From positions 1-57,976 of IMG/VR virus record IMGVR_UViG_3300030116_005659: a stretch of 57,976 nucleotides of DNA; one strand, 5' to 3'. Source of the DNA: a virus. Positions 7,279-15,147 of this stretch are shown here, in pieces (the first letter of the stretch is position 1; every line of letters starts with the position of its first letter). The position numbers and the translations under genes were made by a program. The notes beneath the pieces are model-generated. The model saw nothing but the letters and a program-made list of their open reading frames with translations. It was not told the DNA's origin and searched no databases.

Positions 7279-8858
7279 TGGAAGATAAGCTCTTTAATTT
7301 ATTTAAAGGTGACACTACTCAATTTTTATCGTCCTCACTTACAGGTGAGGGCGATGAAAGAGGCAAGAAGTCAGCTAACTATGTCACGAAACACGAACCA
7401 GTGACCAGCGACCTATGGCGTAAGCATCTTAATGGTTCATTACGTTTAGGTTTAAGACCCGAAAAAGACGGTAAATGTAAATGGGGTTGCATTGATGTTG
7501 ATCCAAATAACTATAAAGATTATTCAGAAAAAAAGTATGTAGAAATTATTAAAAAATATAAATTACCTTTTGTGCCTGTTAAGTCAAAATCAGGAGGTTT
7601 ACATATATTTGTATTCTTTAGTGATTTCGCGGATGTCGATAAGGTTGTTAAAAAATTATCTGAAATAAACCAACAGTATTTTTTAGCACAAGAGGTTTTT
7701 CCATGTAATAAAGCAGTGAATATGCCTTATCATAATGAGACAGCTACAATGGAGTATGCCTTCGATGACAACAATACACCTGTATTGGTAGGTAGATTTT
7801 ACGAGCTGGCAATGGAAAAAATGTTAGCTCCACAAGATTTTTATGGTTTAAAAGTTCAAGAATATGAGGCTGAGTCGCAGTGGAACAATTATCCTCCATG
7901 TGTTCAAAAATTAATACAAGAGGGTTGGAGTGGTAATAATAGAAATAATTTTTTATTTAATGTATTAGTTTTGGAATTAAAAAAAGACTCATCTTTATCT
8001 GTGCAGCAGCTTGAAAATATTGCCATAAATAGGAACAATCAAATATTCACAAAACCATTACCAGCATCAGAAGTTATTGCGCTAGCAAAGTCTGTGTCAA
8101 AAGGCAGCTATCAATTCCAATGTCCACCGAAACATCCTGAGTATCAACCGATTTGTAACAAAGATCTATGTAAGTCAAGAAGTTTAGGTATTGGTGATGC
8201 GGTCCCTGATATTATTGATAGTTTTGATAACATTAGATACATTCAGGATACAAAAAATATATGGTATGAGTTTGATTATAAAGGTCAACACATTACTGTC
8301 ACTCCAGATGATATGAAAGATGAAAAATCTTTTAGAGTGCGATTGTTAAGACATCGTGTGTATTGGTTGACATTACCTAAACCAAGAAAAGGCCCTAGCC
8401 CTTTTGAACTACTTATGAAGTCTATTGTCGAAAAAGCTGAGGAAAGCCAAGAGCATATATATGCGGACACTCTTGAAGAAGAAAGATATTCTGTCTTAAA
8501 AAACTTTTTTGAATCACACATTGAACAAGATAAATATGATAAACTTAAGGATGGGTATGTTGTTTTAGATAGTAAAACGAACACATGTTATTTTAAAAAA
8601 CTTACACTTGATAAATTTATAAAAAAGAATGCTGGTAAAATATTTAATACAACAGCAGATGCTTTGCGTTTATTAGGTTGTAGAAGAAAAGATTATCATG
8701 AGGGTGAAAAAAATGTTTGGTCAGTAGAAATGCCAGAGTTCGTAAACCATCAAGCGATAAAACCAAAAACAAGCAAAACCGAAAGTGAAATGGATGACAG
8801 TTACCACGAAAAATTCAGACCTGCACAAGCACAAGCTGATACACAACAAAACAATTAA
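7278..8858 (+). CDS. Archaeo-eukaryotic-type primase (AEP/PrimPol-like)
   Basis: 526 aa. The N-terminal third has AEP signatures: the metal-binding GCIDVDP (Asp73, Asp75) and SKSGGLHIFVF (Ser105-x3-His109), followed by FPCNKAVNMPY. This arrangement is close to primases of phage and TOTE-type systems. The middle has a Cys/His group (CPPKHPEYQPIC...DLCKS, around residues 280-298) that may bind zinc. The C-terminal half is unassigned and may be a helicase-interaction domain. It would make primers for the family A polymerase encoded downstream. The start is coupled to the SSB-like gene by TAATG. Confidence 0.85.
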   Translation: MEDKLFNLFKGDTTQFLSSSLTGEGDERGKKSANYVTKHEPVTSDLWRKHLNGSLRLGLRPEKDGKCKWGCIDVDPNNYKDYSEKKYVEIIKKYKLPFVPVKSKSGGLHIFVFFSDFADVDKVVKKLSEINQQYFLAQEVFPCNKAVNMPYHNETATMEYAFDDNNTPVLVGRFYELAMEKMLAPQDFYGLKVQEYEAESQWNNYPPCVQKLIQEGWSGNNRNNFLFNVLVLELKKDSSLSVQQLENIAINRNNQIFTKPLPASEVIALAKSVSKGSYQFQCPPKHPEYQPICNKDLCKSRSLGIGDAVPDIIDSFDNIRYIQDTKNIWYEFDYKGQHITVTPDDMKDEKSFRVRLLRHRVYWLTLPKPRKGPSPFELLMKSIVEKAEESQEHIYADTLEEERYSVLKNFFESHIEQDKYDKLKDGYVVLDSKTNTCYFKKLTLDKFIKKNAGKIFNTTADALRLLGCRRKDYHEGEKNVWSVEMPEFVNHQAIKPKTSKTESEMDDSYHEKFRPAQAQADTQQNN

Positions 8859-10416
8859 AATTTTTGGTCCACCTGGTACGGGTAAGACTTACACACTCAT
8901 AGAACGTGTTTTAAAAAAACATCTTGCAAAAGGTATTCACCCAAAGGATATTGCTTTTATTTCTTTTACTAACAAGGCTGTGAACACAGCACGAGACAGA
9001 GCACTTGCAACTTTTACAGAATACACAGAAGATGACTTTCAAAGGTTTAAAACATTACACAAATATTGTAGACGTTACTTTGAGGAAGAAGTGTTTGACC
9101 CAAAGAACTGTATGCTTGATTATGCTTTACAAGCTAGAATAATTAAAACATCTGACGCGCGTTTATCAGATGATAATTTTACATATAAAGATTGGTCTCT
9201 TGGTATTTACGACAAAGCCAGAAACATGATGACGGATCCAAAACTTGTATATAAAAGAGAATCTTATAAAAGGGATAGCTTAGATATTTTTTTAAGAAAG
9301 ATTGATACTTATGAAAATTACAAAAGAGAGAGCTTTATTGATTTTACAGACATGATCGAACGAGCTATTGATGAGGTTGACTTTCCCCCACTGGAGGTTT
9401 TGATACTAGATGAAGCTCAAGACTTCACACCTTTACAATGGTCGGTGTTATACAAAATGTGCTCAAGAGTAAAAAGAATTTACTTAGCCGGTGATGATGA
9501 TCAAGGTATTTATAAATGGAACGGAGCCGATCCTAAATATTTCACCACTTATTTTCCAGGGCGCAAAGTTATACTAAGAAAAACCAGAAGGTTCGGAGAA
9601 GCTATTCATCATTTCTCACAGATAATCAGACGTGGTATTTTAGATAGCGTAGAAAAAGAGTATGAGGCGTTAGAAAAAAAAGGTGTTGTAACTCGATATT
9701 TAAATTTCAATGAAGTTCCAGTAGGTAAACTGCCTGGCACTTGGTATATTTTAGGTAGAGTAAATACAACAGTAAACGAACTTAGAATGTGTGCTAAAGA
9801 TGCAGGTTTGTATTATGGTGATAATAAAGGTAGTCGTTCGTTTGATAACTCACAATGGATGGCTATAAAAGCCTGGACTAAGGTTTCAAAAGGTAAAAAA
9901 ATAAATAAAAAAGAAGCCGAGATAATGTTTAAGTACATAAGAGATATAAAGGATTTAAGTTACAGACGTGATAAATTTTGGAGTGACCTGCCTGACTACC
10001 AAGAATATGATTTTGAAGGATTAAAAGATTGGTGTGGCTTAGACTTGCCCGATGAAGCTAAGAAAAAACCATGGTGGGAGATATTACAACGTAACTTTAA
10101 ACCAGAACAAGTTACATATTTTATAAGATTATTGCAAAGATATGGAACTAGACAATTAAACACGGATCCGCAGATAATCATAGATACTATACATTCTGTT
10201 AAAGGTGGTGAAGCTGATAATGTGTTGATATATTCTAAAACAAATTGGCCTTCTGCGTTTATGAATAAAAATGTTGACGAAAAATCAGATGAAAAAAGGG
10301 TTTACTATACGGGCGTGACAAGGGCAAAAAACACTTTACATATTTTATCCACAGACTATAAATATAACTATCCAATTGGTTCTGATTATTTGGTTTACTT
10401 GCAGGAGAAAAAATGA
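8794..10416 (+). CDS. UvrD/Rep-like SF1 DNA helicase
   Basis: About 540 aa. Motifs are in order: Walker A GPPGTGKT, motif Ia SFTNKAV, motif II DEAQDF, motif III GDDDQGIYKWNGAD, a DTIHSVKGGEADNV motif V and VYYTGVTRAKNTLHIL motif VI. These define a UvrD-like 3'-5' helicase with a reduced 2B region. The first ATG is at 8794; a GTG at 8785 is also in frame, and either overlaps the primase gene by more than 60 bases. No DnaB-type helicase is visible in the genome, so this enzyme is a candidate replicative helicase. Confidence 0.9.
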   Translation: MTVTTKNSDLHKHKLIHNKTIKIFGPPGTGKTYTLIERVLKKHLAKGIHPKDIAFISFTNKAVNTARDRALATFTEYTEDDFQRFKTLHKYCRRYFEEEVFDPKNCMLDYALQARIIKTSDARLSDDNFTYKDWSLGIYDKARNMMTDPKLVYKRESYKRDSLDIFLRKIDTYENYKRESFIDFTDMIERAIDEVDFPPLEVLILDEAQDFTPLQWSVLYKMCSRVKRIYLAGDDDQGIYKWNGADPKYFTTYFPGRKVILRKTRRFGEAIHHFSQIIRRGILDSVEKEYEALEKKGVVTRYLNFNEVPVGKLPGTWYILGRVNTTVNELRMCAKDAGLYYGDNKGSRSFDNSQWMAIKAWTKVSKGKKINKKEAEIMFKYIRDIKDLSYRRDKFWSDLPDYQEYDFEGLKDWCGLDLPDEAKKKPWWEILQRNFKPEQVTYFIRLLQRYGTRQLNTDPQIIIDTIHSVKGGEADNVLIYSKTNWPSAFMNKNVDEKSDEKRVYYTGVTRAKNTLHILSTDYKYNYPIGSDYLVYLQEKK

Positions 10417-10739
10417 AAGATGAAATTTCATTACGATTAATAAAATTTTTTGAAAAATTTGGTAAACAATTTGCTAGTGAAGATTTAGAAAAGTTCAACG
10501 ATCTATGGAAAAGTTTCTATGAAACTGTTGATGATGAAGACAACATCTGGAGTAAAGGCGGCAAGCATTACAAAGACTTTAAAATTCAACCTTCAAAATT
10601 TATCAATGAAAACAACTTACTATTTGCAGAGGGCAATGTAATAAAGTATGTTTGTAGACATAAATTAAAAAACGGTAAAGAGGATATCCAGAAAGCAATT
10701 CATTATTTAGAGATGATAATCGAAAGAGACTATGACTAG
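10413..10739 (+). CDS. DUF3310 protein (T7 gp1.7-related nucleotide kinase family)
   Basis: 108 aa. The C-terminal half matches the DUF3310 pattern: KGGKHYKDFKIQPSKFI, then FAEGNVIKYVCRHKLKNG and EDIQKAIHYLEMII. DUF3310 forms the core of T7 gp1.7, a nucleotide kinase that acts on dTMP, so a role in dNTP supply is plausible. The N-terminal 45 residues are a separate helical segment. The ATG overlaps the helicase stop, and the polymerase gene overlaps its end, placing it firmly in the replication operon. Confidence 0.85.
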   Translation: MKDEISLRLIKFFEKFGKQFASEDLEKFNDLWKSFYETVDDEDNIWSKGGKHYKDFKIQPSKFINENNLLFAEGNVIKYVCRHKLKNGKEDIQKAIHYLEMIIERDYD

Positions 10740-12603
10740 CTTACAACTCACTTTTAATTTTAAAAAACACATTTGGTCAGCACCAAGTGATTATAAAGAT
10801 TTGTCTGAAGCTAAAGAAATTGCAATAGACTTAGAGACAAGAGATGATGGTATATCAAAAGGTCTTGGAGCAGGTTGGGCTACAGGAGCTGGTGAAATAA
10901 TTGGGTTTGCTGTAGCTACTGAAGGTTGGCAAGGTTATTATCCCTTTGGTCACTTTGGTGGTGGTAATTTAATAAAAGAGCAAGTCCTTAAATATATGCA
11001 TGATATATGCAGTTTACCTTGCGCTAAAATCTTTCATAATGCGCAGTATGATGTGGGATGGCTGCAAGCGTATGGAATCGATGTTAAAGGTGAGATAATT
11101 GATACCATGGTAGCCGGCGCCCTGATAGATGAGAATAGATATACTTATAAACTAAATGCTTTAGCCAAAGATTATATAGGAGAGTTAAAAGCTGAAACCG
11201 ATTTGCTAGAAGCTGCTAAGGCACATGGTGTTGATCCTAAGATGGAGATGTGGAAGCTGCCAGCTGAACATGTTGGTTATTACGCGGAACAAGATGCACG
11301 GCTCACGTACCTTTTGTGGCAAAGATTTAAGCATGAAATATTTCAACAAAATTTAGAAACAATTTGGGGTTTAGAAAAAAACTTGCTGCCGATTTTAATA
11401 CGTATGCGTAAAAAAGGTATACGAGTTGATATTGAACGCGCTGAAAAATTAAAGAAAGATTTTGAAGCTCGTGAACAGAAAGTTAATCTGCACATAAAAA
11501 ATTTAGTAGGTCAGGAAATTGATATTTGGGCAGCCAGACAAATAGGATTTGCCTTTGATAAATTAGGTATTGATTATCCAAAAACACCAAAGTCAGGAGA
11601 ACCTAGTTTTACACAAAATTGGTTAATGAATTCTAATCAAGAAATTTCTAAATTAATTGTTGAAGCTAGGGAGATAAACAAATTTCACAACACTTTTTTA
11701 AATTCAATTATGAAATACGAATACAAAGGTCGTATTCATGGAGAAATAAATCAACTGCGCACGGATACTGGTGGTACTGTATCAGGTCGATTAAGTATGT
11801 CGAACCCTAATTTACAGCAACTACCTGCAAGGAATAAGGATTTCGGTCCTTTGATCAGAGGCCTTTTTCTCCCTGAAGAAGGCTGTCAATGGGGCTCTTT
11901 TGATTATTCTCAACAAGAGCCTCGATTGGTTGTACATTATGCTGCAAGTATCGGTGAGGGTTATGAAGGTTCGCAAGAATTAGTCGAAGCGTATACTAAT
12001 GCTGATGCGGACTTTCATCAGACTGTCGCTGATCTTGTCGGCATAGATCGTAAGCAAGCGAAAACTATCGGGTTAGGTTTAATGTATGGCATGGGTAAAA
12101 ATAAATTAGCTAACATGTTAGGTGTATCTTTTGATGAAGCTAAAGAATTAATAAACAAGTATAATAAAAAAGCACCTTTTGTAAAAATGTTATCTGATAG
12201 ATGTATGCAAAAGGCAAATTCAGAGGGCGTAATTAGAACTAAACTTGGTCGTAAGTGTAGATTTGATATGTGGGAACCAAAAGATTTTGGTGTTCATAAT
12301 CCAGAGAAGTTTGAGAATGCTTCTGCAAAATATGGTGCTAGCAACATAAAAAGAGCTTTTACGTACAAATCACTAAACAGATTAATTCAAGGCAGTGCGG
12401 CAGATCAAACAAAACAGGCAATTGTATCTTGTGATCAGATTGGGTTTACACCCATCCTACAAATACATGATGAGCTTTGTTTTAACATTAGCGATTCAAG
12501 TGATGTGGACAAAATTAAGAGGGAGATGGAGGGTTGCGTGAAACTGAAAGTTCCAAGTGTTGTAGATGTAGCCTTAGGTAATGATTTTGGTGAGGCTACC
12601 TAG
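10732..12603 (+). CDS. Family A DNA polymerase with 3'-5' exonuclease domain
   Basis: 623 aa. Exonuclease motifs: IAIDLET (Asp33, Glu35), IFHNAQYD near 105 and YYAEQDA near 185. Polymerase motifs: A SFDYSQQEPR (Asp391), B RKQAKTIGLGLMYG (440-453) and C QIHDELCF (Asp580). In motif B the residue aligned with E. coli Pol I Phe762 is Leu448 (bases 12073-12075). It has no 5'-3' nuclease domain and no DnaJ-type insertion, unlike the polymerase described for phage HMO-2011. It is the main replicase. Its end overlaps a small minus-strand gene by 8 bases. Confidence 0.97.
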   Translation: MTSLQLTFNFKKHIWSAPSDYKDLSEAKEIAIDLETRDDGISKGLGAGWATGAGEIIGFAVATEGWQGYYPFGHFGGGNLIKEQVLKYMHDICSLPCAKIFHNAQYDVGWLQAYGIDVKGEIIDTMVAGALIDENRYTYKLNALAKDYIGELKAETDLLEAAKAHGVDPKMEMWKLPAEHVGYYAEQDARLTYLLWQRFKHEIFQQNLETIWGLEKNLLPILIRMRKKGIRVDIERAEKLKKDFEAREQKVNLHIKNLVGQEIDIWAARQIGFAFDKLGIDYPKTPKSGEPSFTQNWLMNSNQEISKLIVEAREINKFHNTFLNSIMKYEYKGRIHGEINQLRTDTGGTVSGRLSMSNPNLQQLPARNKDFGPLIRGLFLPEEGCQWGSFDYSQQEPRLVVHYAASIGEGYEGSQELVEAYTNADADFHQTVADLVGIDRKQAKTIGLGLMYGMGKNKLANMLGVSFDEAKELINKYNKKAPFVKMLSDRCMQKANSEGVIRTKLGRKCRFDMWEPKDFGVHNPEKFENASAKYGASNIKRAFTYKSLNRLIQGSAADQTKQAIVSCDQIGFTPILQIHDELCFNISDSSDVDKIKREMEGCVKLKVPSVVDVALGNDFGEAT

Positions 12604-12766
12604 TATTTATTTTAGCACGTAGAATATCTCTTTGTATAATTTTTGATTTTACATCAGTTATCTTTGATTCAAGAGATTTCATGTCAATAGTATACATACC
12701 TTTTGTAAGATAAATGTTATTCCATTGGTTTTCCAGTGCCATTTTTTCAGCTAACAAAGCGTCCAT
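12596..12766 (-). CDS. Small helical protein, unknown function
   Basis: 56 aa, starting at the ATG at 12766, which has a good AAGGAG 7 bases upstream on the minus strand and lies 18 bases after a strong -10 box. A longer in-frame reading to 12826 would begin upstream of the promoter and is rejected. The protein is one long charged helix (MDALLAEKMALENQWNN, then SLESKITDVKSKIIQRD), probably a coiled coil. It is convergent with and slightly overlaps the polymerase gene. A regulatory role is possible because it is transcribed alone, but nothing proves it. Confidence 0.65.
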   Translation of the reverse strand: MDALLAEKMALENQWNNIYLTKGMYTIDMKSLESKITDVKSKIIQRDILRAKINTR

Positions 12767-12784
12767 AATGTTCTCCTTATGTTT

Positions 12785-12813
12785 ATAATACAAATTATAT
12801 ACAAAAATGTCAA
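12785..12813 (-). promoter_or_regulatory. Strong promoter for the small minus-strand gene
   Basis: On the minus strand TTGACA (12813-12808), a 17-bp spacer and TATTAT (12790-12785) form a near-consensus promoter, immediately before AAGGAG and the ATG at 12766. Its -35 is the left half of the inverted repeat TGTCAA-N6-TTGACA (12808-12825). Confidence 0.75.
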
Positions 12814-12819
12814 TATTTC

Positions 12820-12846
12820 TTGACACCCATAGGAATTTCCTATAAG
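12820..12846 (+). promoter_or_regulatory. Promoter for the 12855-16418 operon
   Basis: TTGACA (12820-12825), a 15-bp spacer and TATAAG (12841-12846) lie just before the ATG at 12855. Only 8 bases separate the -10 box and the ATG and there is no ribosome site, so the first gene may be read from a leaderless mRNA. The -35 forms an inverted repeat with the opposite promoter's -35. Confidence 0.5.
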
Positions 12847-12854
12847 TTTAGGTT

Positions 12855-13082
12855 ATGTTGAAAAGTAATTCAAAAAAATTTAAAATGTGGGTAAAAAAGA
12901 TTGATGATATTCTAAAATCTGTCCCAAAAACTGATTACGAAGGTCAAGATATTAGAAATTGTCCAGAGTTTGATATTTATGTAGCCAGATTGTATGATTG
13001 TAATATTGATACAGTACAAGCTACTGAATTGATACACGATGAGTTGGAAACAAGACAGGATTTAGAGGATATTTTCAAATGA
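12855..13082 (+). CDS. Small acidic protein, unknown function
   Basis: 75 aa. The first ten residues are basic (MLKSNSKKFK), the rest is helical and acidic (FDIYVARLYDCNIDTVQATELIHDELETRQDLEDIF). There is no Shine-Dalgarno sequence before the ATG, which lies 8 bases after a -10 box. The stop overlaps the start of the PAPS-reductase-like gene (ATGA), so the two are translationally coupled. I do not recognise a family. Confidence 0.65.
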   Translation: MLKSNSKKFKMWVKKIDDILKSVPKTDYEGQDIRNCPEFDIYVARLYDCNIDTVQATELIHDELETRQDLEDIFK

Positions 13083-13924
13083 GTGACCCCTTTTTACTAG
13101 AAACACCTGGTGTTATAAATTTTTCTGGTGGTAGAACATCAGGTTATATGTTACGAAAGATATTAGATGCTTTTGATAACAAGCTGCCGGACGACTTACC
13201 AGTTTGTTTTGCTAACACCGGAAAAGAAATGCCACAAACACTTGATTTTGTACATGATTGCTCGACAAAATGGAACGTTCCTATCGTATGGATGGAGTGG
13301 GATAATGAATCAGAAAATCATTTAAAAATTGTTGATTATGAAACAGCATCAAGAGATGGTGAACCTTACGAAAAATTAATAGATAGTAAAAGATTTTTAC
13401 CTAACCCTGTTACAAGATATTGCACGTCTTATTTAAAGATCAAAACTATGCGTGCCTATTGCATGTTTCATTTGGGTTTTGAACATTGGATGTCTTATGT
13501 TGGTCTTAGATATGATGAGCCACATAGGGTAGCTAGACTGTCTAATCGTAATAAAAAAGAAAGATGGGAAACAGAAGCACCGCTACACGACGCACGGAAA
13601 ACAGTTCAAGATGTTTTTGACTTTTGGAAAGACAACGATTTTGATTTACGTTTACCAAACATTGGTGGTAAAACACCACAAGGTAATTGTGATCTATGTT
13701 TTTTAAAAGGCGCTAACACAATAAGAAATATAATGAAGTCAGATCCTAAATTAGCTGATTGGTGGATCGCTCAAGAAAGTAAAAAGATGGGCACTGGTAA
13801 TGATCGTGCTGCATACTTTCGTAAGGACAGACCAAGCTACGCTAAGTTATTACAAAACACCAAGGATCAATTAGAACTATTTGAATTTGACCAGGCTACT
13901 GACACCTGCTTTTGTCATGATTAG
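13079..13924 (+). CDS. PAPS-reductase-like PP-loop (adenine nucleotide alpha hydrolase) protein
   Basis: 281 aa. The N terminus has the PP-loop SGGRTSGYML (residues about 16-25), then ANTGKEMPQTLDFV and VGLRYDEPHRVARL, the pattern of the phosphoadenylylsulfate reductase family that also includes DndC-type enzymes. A CDLCFLKG cysteine pair (near residue 206) and a C-terminal CFC suggest a metal or Fe-S site. Phage members are common, but their substrate is generally unknown; thio-modification of DNA or RNA, or sulfur assimilation, are options. No DndD/E or cysteine desulfurase gene is present in the window. It is in an operon with a ribbon-helix-helix candidate. Confidence 0.82.
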   Translation: MSDPFLLETPGVINFSGGRTSGYMLRKILDAFDNKLPDDLPVCFANTGKEMPQTLDFVHDCSTKWNVPIVWMEWDNESENHLKIVDYETASRDGEPYEKLIDSKRFLPNPVTRYCTSYLKIKTMRAYCMFHLGFEHWMSYVGLRYDEPHRVARLSNRNKKERWETEAPLHDARKTVQDVFDFWKDNDFDLRLPNIGGKTPQGNCDLCFLKGANTIRNIMKSDPKLADWWIAQESKKMGTGNDRAAYFRKDRPSYAKLLQNTKDQLELFEFDQATDTCFCHD

Positions 13925-13936
13925 AAAGGAGATTTT

Positions 13937-14134
13937 ATGACAGACCCTAAACGTTGGAAAAGTATTGCAGTGCGTACTTCAAACTATCAATTATTGAAAG
14001 CTTTGTGTAAAAAGAAATTTAGAACACCTGGCGCATTTGTTGAAAAATTAATTACGGACTATATTACATTTCAAGCAAACAAAGAAAAAGTATCAGAAGA
14101 AAAATATAAAGAACTTTTATTGGAGGATAAATGA
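13937..14134 (+). CDS. Probable ribbon-helix-helix DNA-binding protein
   Basis: 65 aa with an AAGGAG ribosome site. The order beta strand (KSIAVRTS), helix (NYQLLKALCKKK), turn (RTPGAF) and helix (VEKLITDYITFQANK) fits a CopG/Arc-type ribbon-helix-helix dimer. It may act as a repressor of this operon or at the divergent promoters with TTGACA dyads, but the fold is inferred from pattern only. Its stop overlaps the start of the next gene (ATGA). Confidence 0.6.
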   Translation: MTDPKRWKSIAVRTSNYQLLKALCKKKFRTPGAFVEKLITDYITFQANKEKVSEEKYKELLLEDK

Positions 14135-14394
14135 CTGAAACTGAAAAACAAGAAGTAAGATGGGCGCCCTTTTTGGCTTTTATCGATACTAAAAAATATG
14201 GAACAGGTTATCTAGACATGTCATTAGCGCATGAAGATTATAGAAAAGGTATACACATATCAATACCCACGGACCTTGAACTCGTTACTGATTCAGAGTT
14301 TGAGTATAATGGTAAAAAAATGAAAGCATTGACAGTTCATAAATGTCCGCATTGGGACGATTCTGTGTATGTTTTTGCTAGAGAGGTCGAATGA
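14131..14394 (+). CDS. Small hypothetical protein
   Basis: 87 aa, soluble, with predicted beta strands (WAPFLAFIDTK, KGIHISIPTDLELV, MKALTVHKCPHW). It is coupled to both neighbours by ATGA overlaps. I do not recognise a family; the pattern suggests a small all-beta protein. HKCPHWDD could bind a metal but a single Cys with two His is weak evidence. Confidence 0.6.
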   Translation: MTETEKQEVRWAPFLAFIDTKKYGTGYLDMSLAHEDYRKGIHISIPTDLELVTDSEFEYNGKKMKALTVHKCPHWDDSVYVFAREVE

Positions 14395-14597
14395 AATGGA
14401 TTCTGATACTATTCCTATTTAGTGGGGAAGAAATTGTATACGGCGAATTAGAATCTTGTGACGTAAATAAAATCTGGAACAAAGTTGAAATGTTTGAGCA
14501 AGAAAATAACATAGATATTCAAGGTTGGGGCTGTTATGATGAGAAAACATTTATCATACGTCAAAAGGCTCGAGAAAGTTTAGGTATCGATGTTTGA
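14391..14597 (+). CDS. Small protein with hydrophobic N terminus
   Basis: 68 aa. The first ten residues are a short hydrophobic strand or weak signal (MKWILILFLFSGEE) followed by a mixed domain with two Cys (ESCDVN, GWGCYDE). The layout is close to that of the next gene product (short hydrophobic start, one or two Cys, charged end), so the two may be diverged relatives. No cleavage site is convincing. Start overlaps the previous stop (ATGA). Confidence 0.55.
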   Translation: MKWILILFLFSGEEIVYGELESCDVNKIWNKVEMFEQENNIDIQGWGCYDEKTFIIRQKARESLGIDV

Positions 14598-14832
14598 TTG
14601 GTTTATTGTTACGTTATGGTTTGAGCTCAATGATAAGTTGTATATGAAACATTACCCAAATCAATTAATAACTAATTGTAAATCAGCAGTAGTAGAACTG
14701 ATAGACGTATACGAAAAAGAATATCCATTTAGAAAGTTTCGTGCTGCAAAATGTAATAAAGCTAGCGACTGGGTAAGAAAATATAGATATAATGACTGGG
14801 ATAAATTTTTGTATAATAAGGAGGAAAAATGA
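14590..14832 (+). CDS. Small hypothetical protein
   Basis: 80 aa, basic (KFRAAKCNKASDWVRKYRYNDWDKF), beginning MFDWFIVTLWFELND. It overlaps the previous gene by 8 bases and the next by 4. The first part resembles the start of 14391-14597 and may be a small alpha/beta fold. Function unknown. Confidence 0.55.
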   Translation: MFDWFIVTLWFELNDKLYMKHYPNQLITNCKSAVVELIDVYEKEYPFRKFRAAKCNKASDWVRKYRYNDWDKFLYNKEEK

Positions 14833-15005
14833 CCAAACGAAAAGATATAATTTGTGAAGAATGTAAAGGTAATGGATATATCCGCACCGATCATAATAAA
14901 CCTATAACAGCTGAAAACACACATATTTGTTCTGCTTGTCAAGGTGAAGGATCAGTAGGTGATTGCAGGATTAGTTACGATGATGAAATACAATACTGGT
15001 GCTAA
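14829..15005 (+). CDS. DnaJ-type zinc-finger miniprotein
   Basis: 58 aa, too short for most ORF callers. It has two CxxCxGxG motifs, CEECKGNG (residues 9-16) and CSACQGEG (34-41), the zinc-binding repeats of the DnaJ central domain, and two more Cys near the end (GDC, YWC). The ATG overlaps the previous stop (ATGA) and follows AAGGAGG. It lacks a J domain, so it is not a full co-chaperone. It could be a zinc-stabilised adaptor for a phage enzyme. A DnaJ central domain is reported inside the HMO-2011 polymerase, whereas here it stands alone. Confidence 0.75.
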   Translation: MTKRKDIICEECKGNGYIRTDHNKPITAENTHICSACQGEGSVGDCRISYDDEIQYWC

Positions 15006-15006
15006 A

Positions 15007-15147
15007 ATGACTGAAAAAGAATTATTATTAAAATGTATTAAACACCCAAACTATGCGGTAAATACCTTAATGAATAAATATGGTCTTACTATGAGTCAAC
15101 TTCAAGAGATCAAAGAAAATGCCGCGCTACTACAAACCAGCAAATAG
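15007..15147 (+). CDS. Small helical hypothetical protein
   Basis: 46 aa from the ATG at 15007, one base after the previous stop; a longer in-frame reading from 14959 would overlap the zinc-finger gene and is rejected. The sequence (LLLKCIKHPNYAVNTLMNKYGLTMSQLQEIKEN) looks like a helix-turn-helix of the type that recognises DNA, but it is too short to be sure. The HNH gene starts inside its end. Confidence 0.5.
   Translation: MTEKELLLKCIKHPNYAVNTLMNKYGLTMSQLQEIKENAALLQTSK

Noticed and set aside
10732-12603. DnaJ insertion inside the DNA polymerase as reported for HMO-2011
   Set aside because: The polymerase has no CxxCxGxG motifs between exonuclease and polymerase domains; only the separate gene at 14829 has them.
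12767-12826. N-terminal extension of the small minus-strand gene
   Set aside because: It would start upstream of the clear promoter and the AAGGAG that serve the ATG at 12766.
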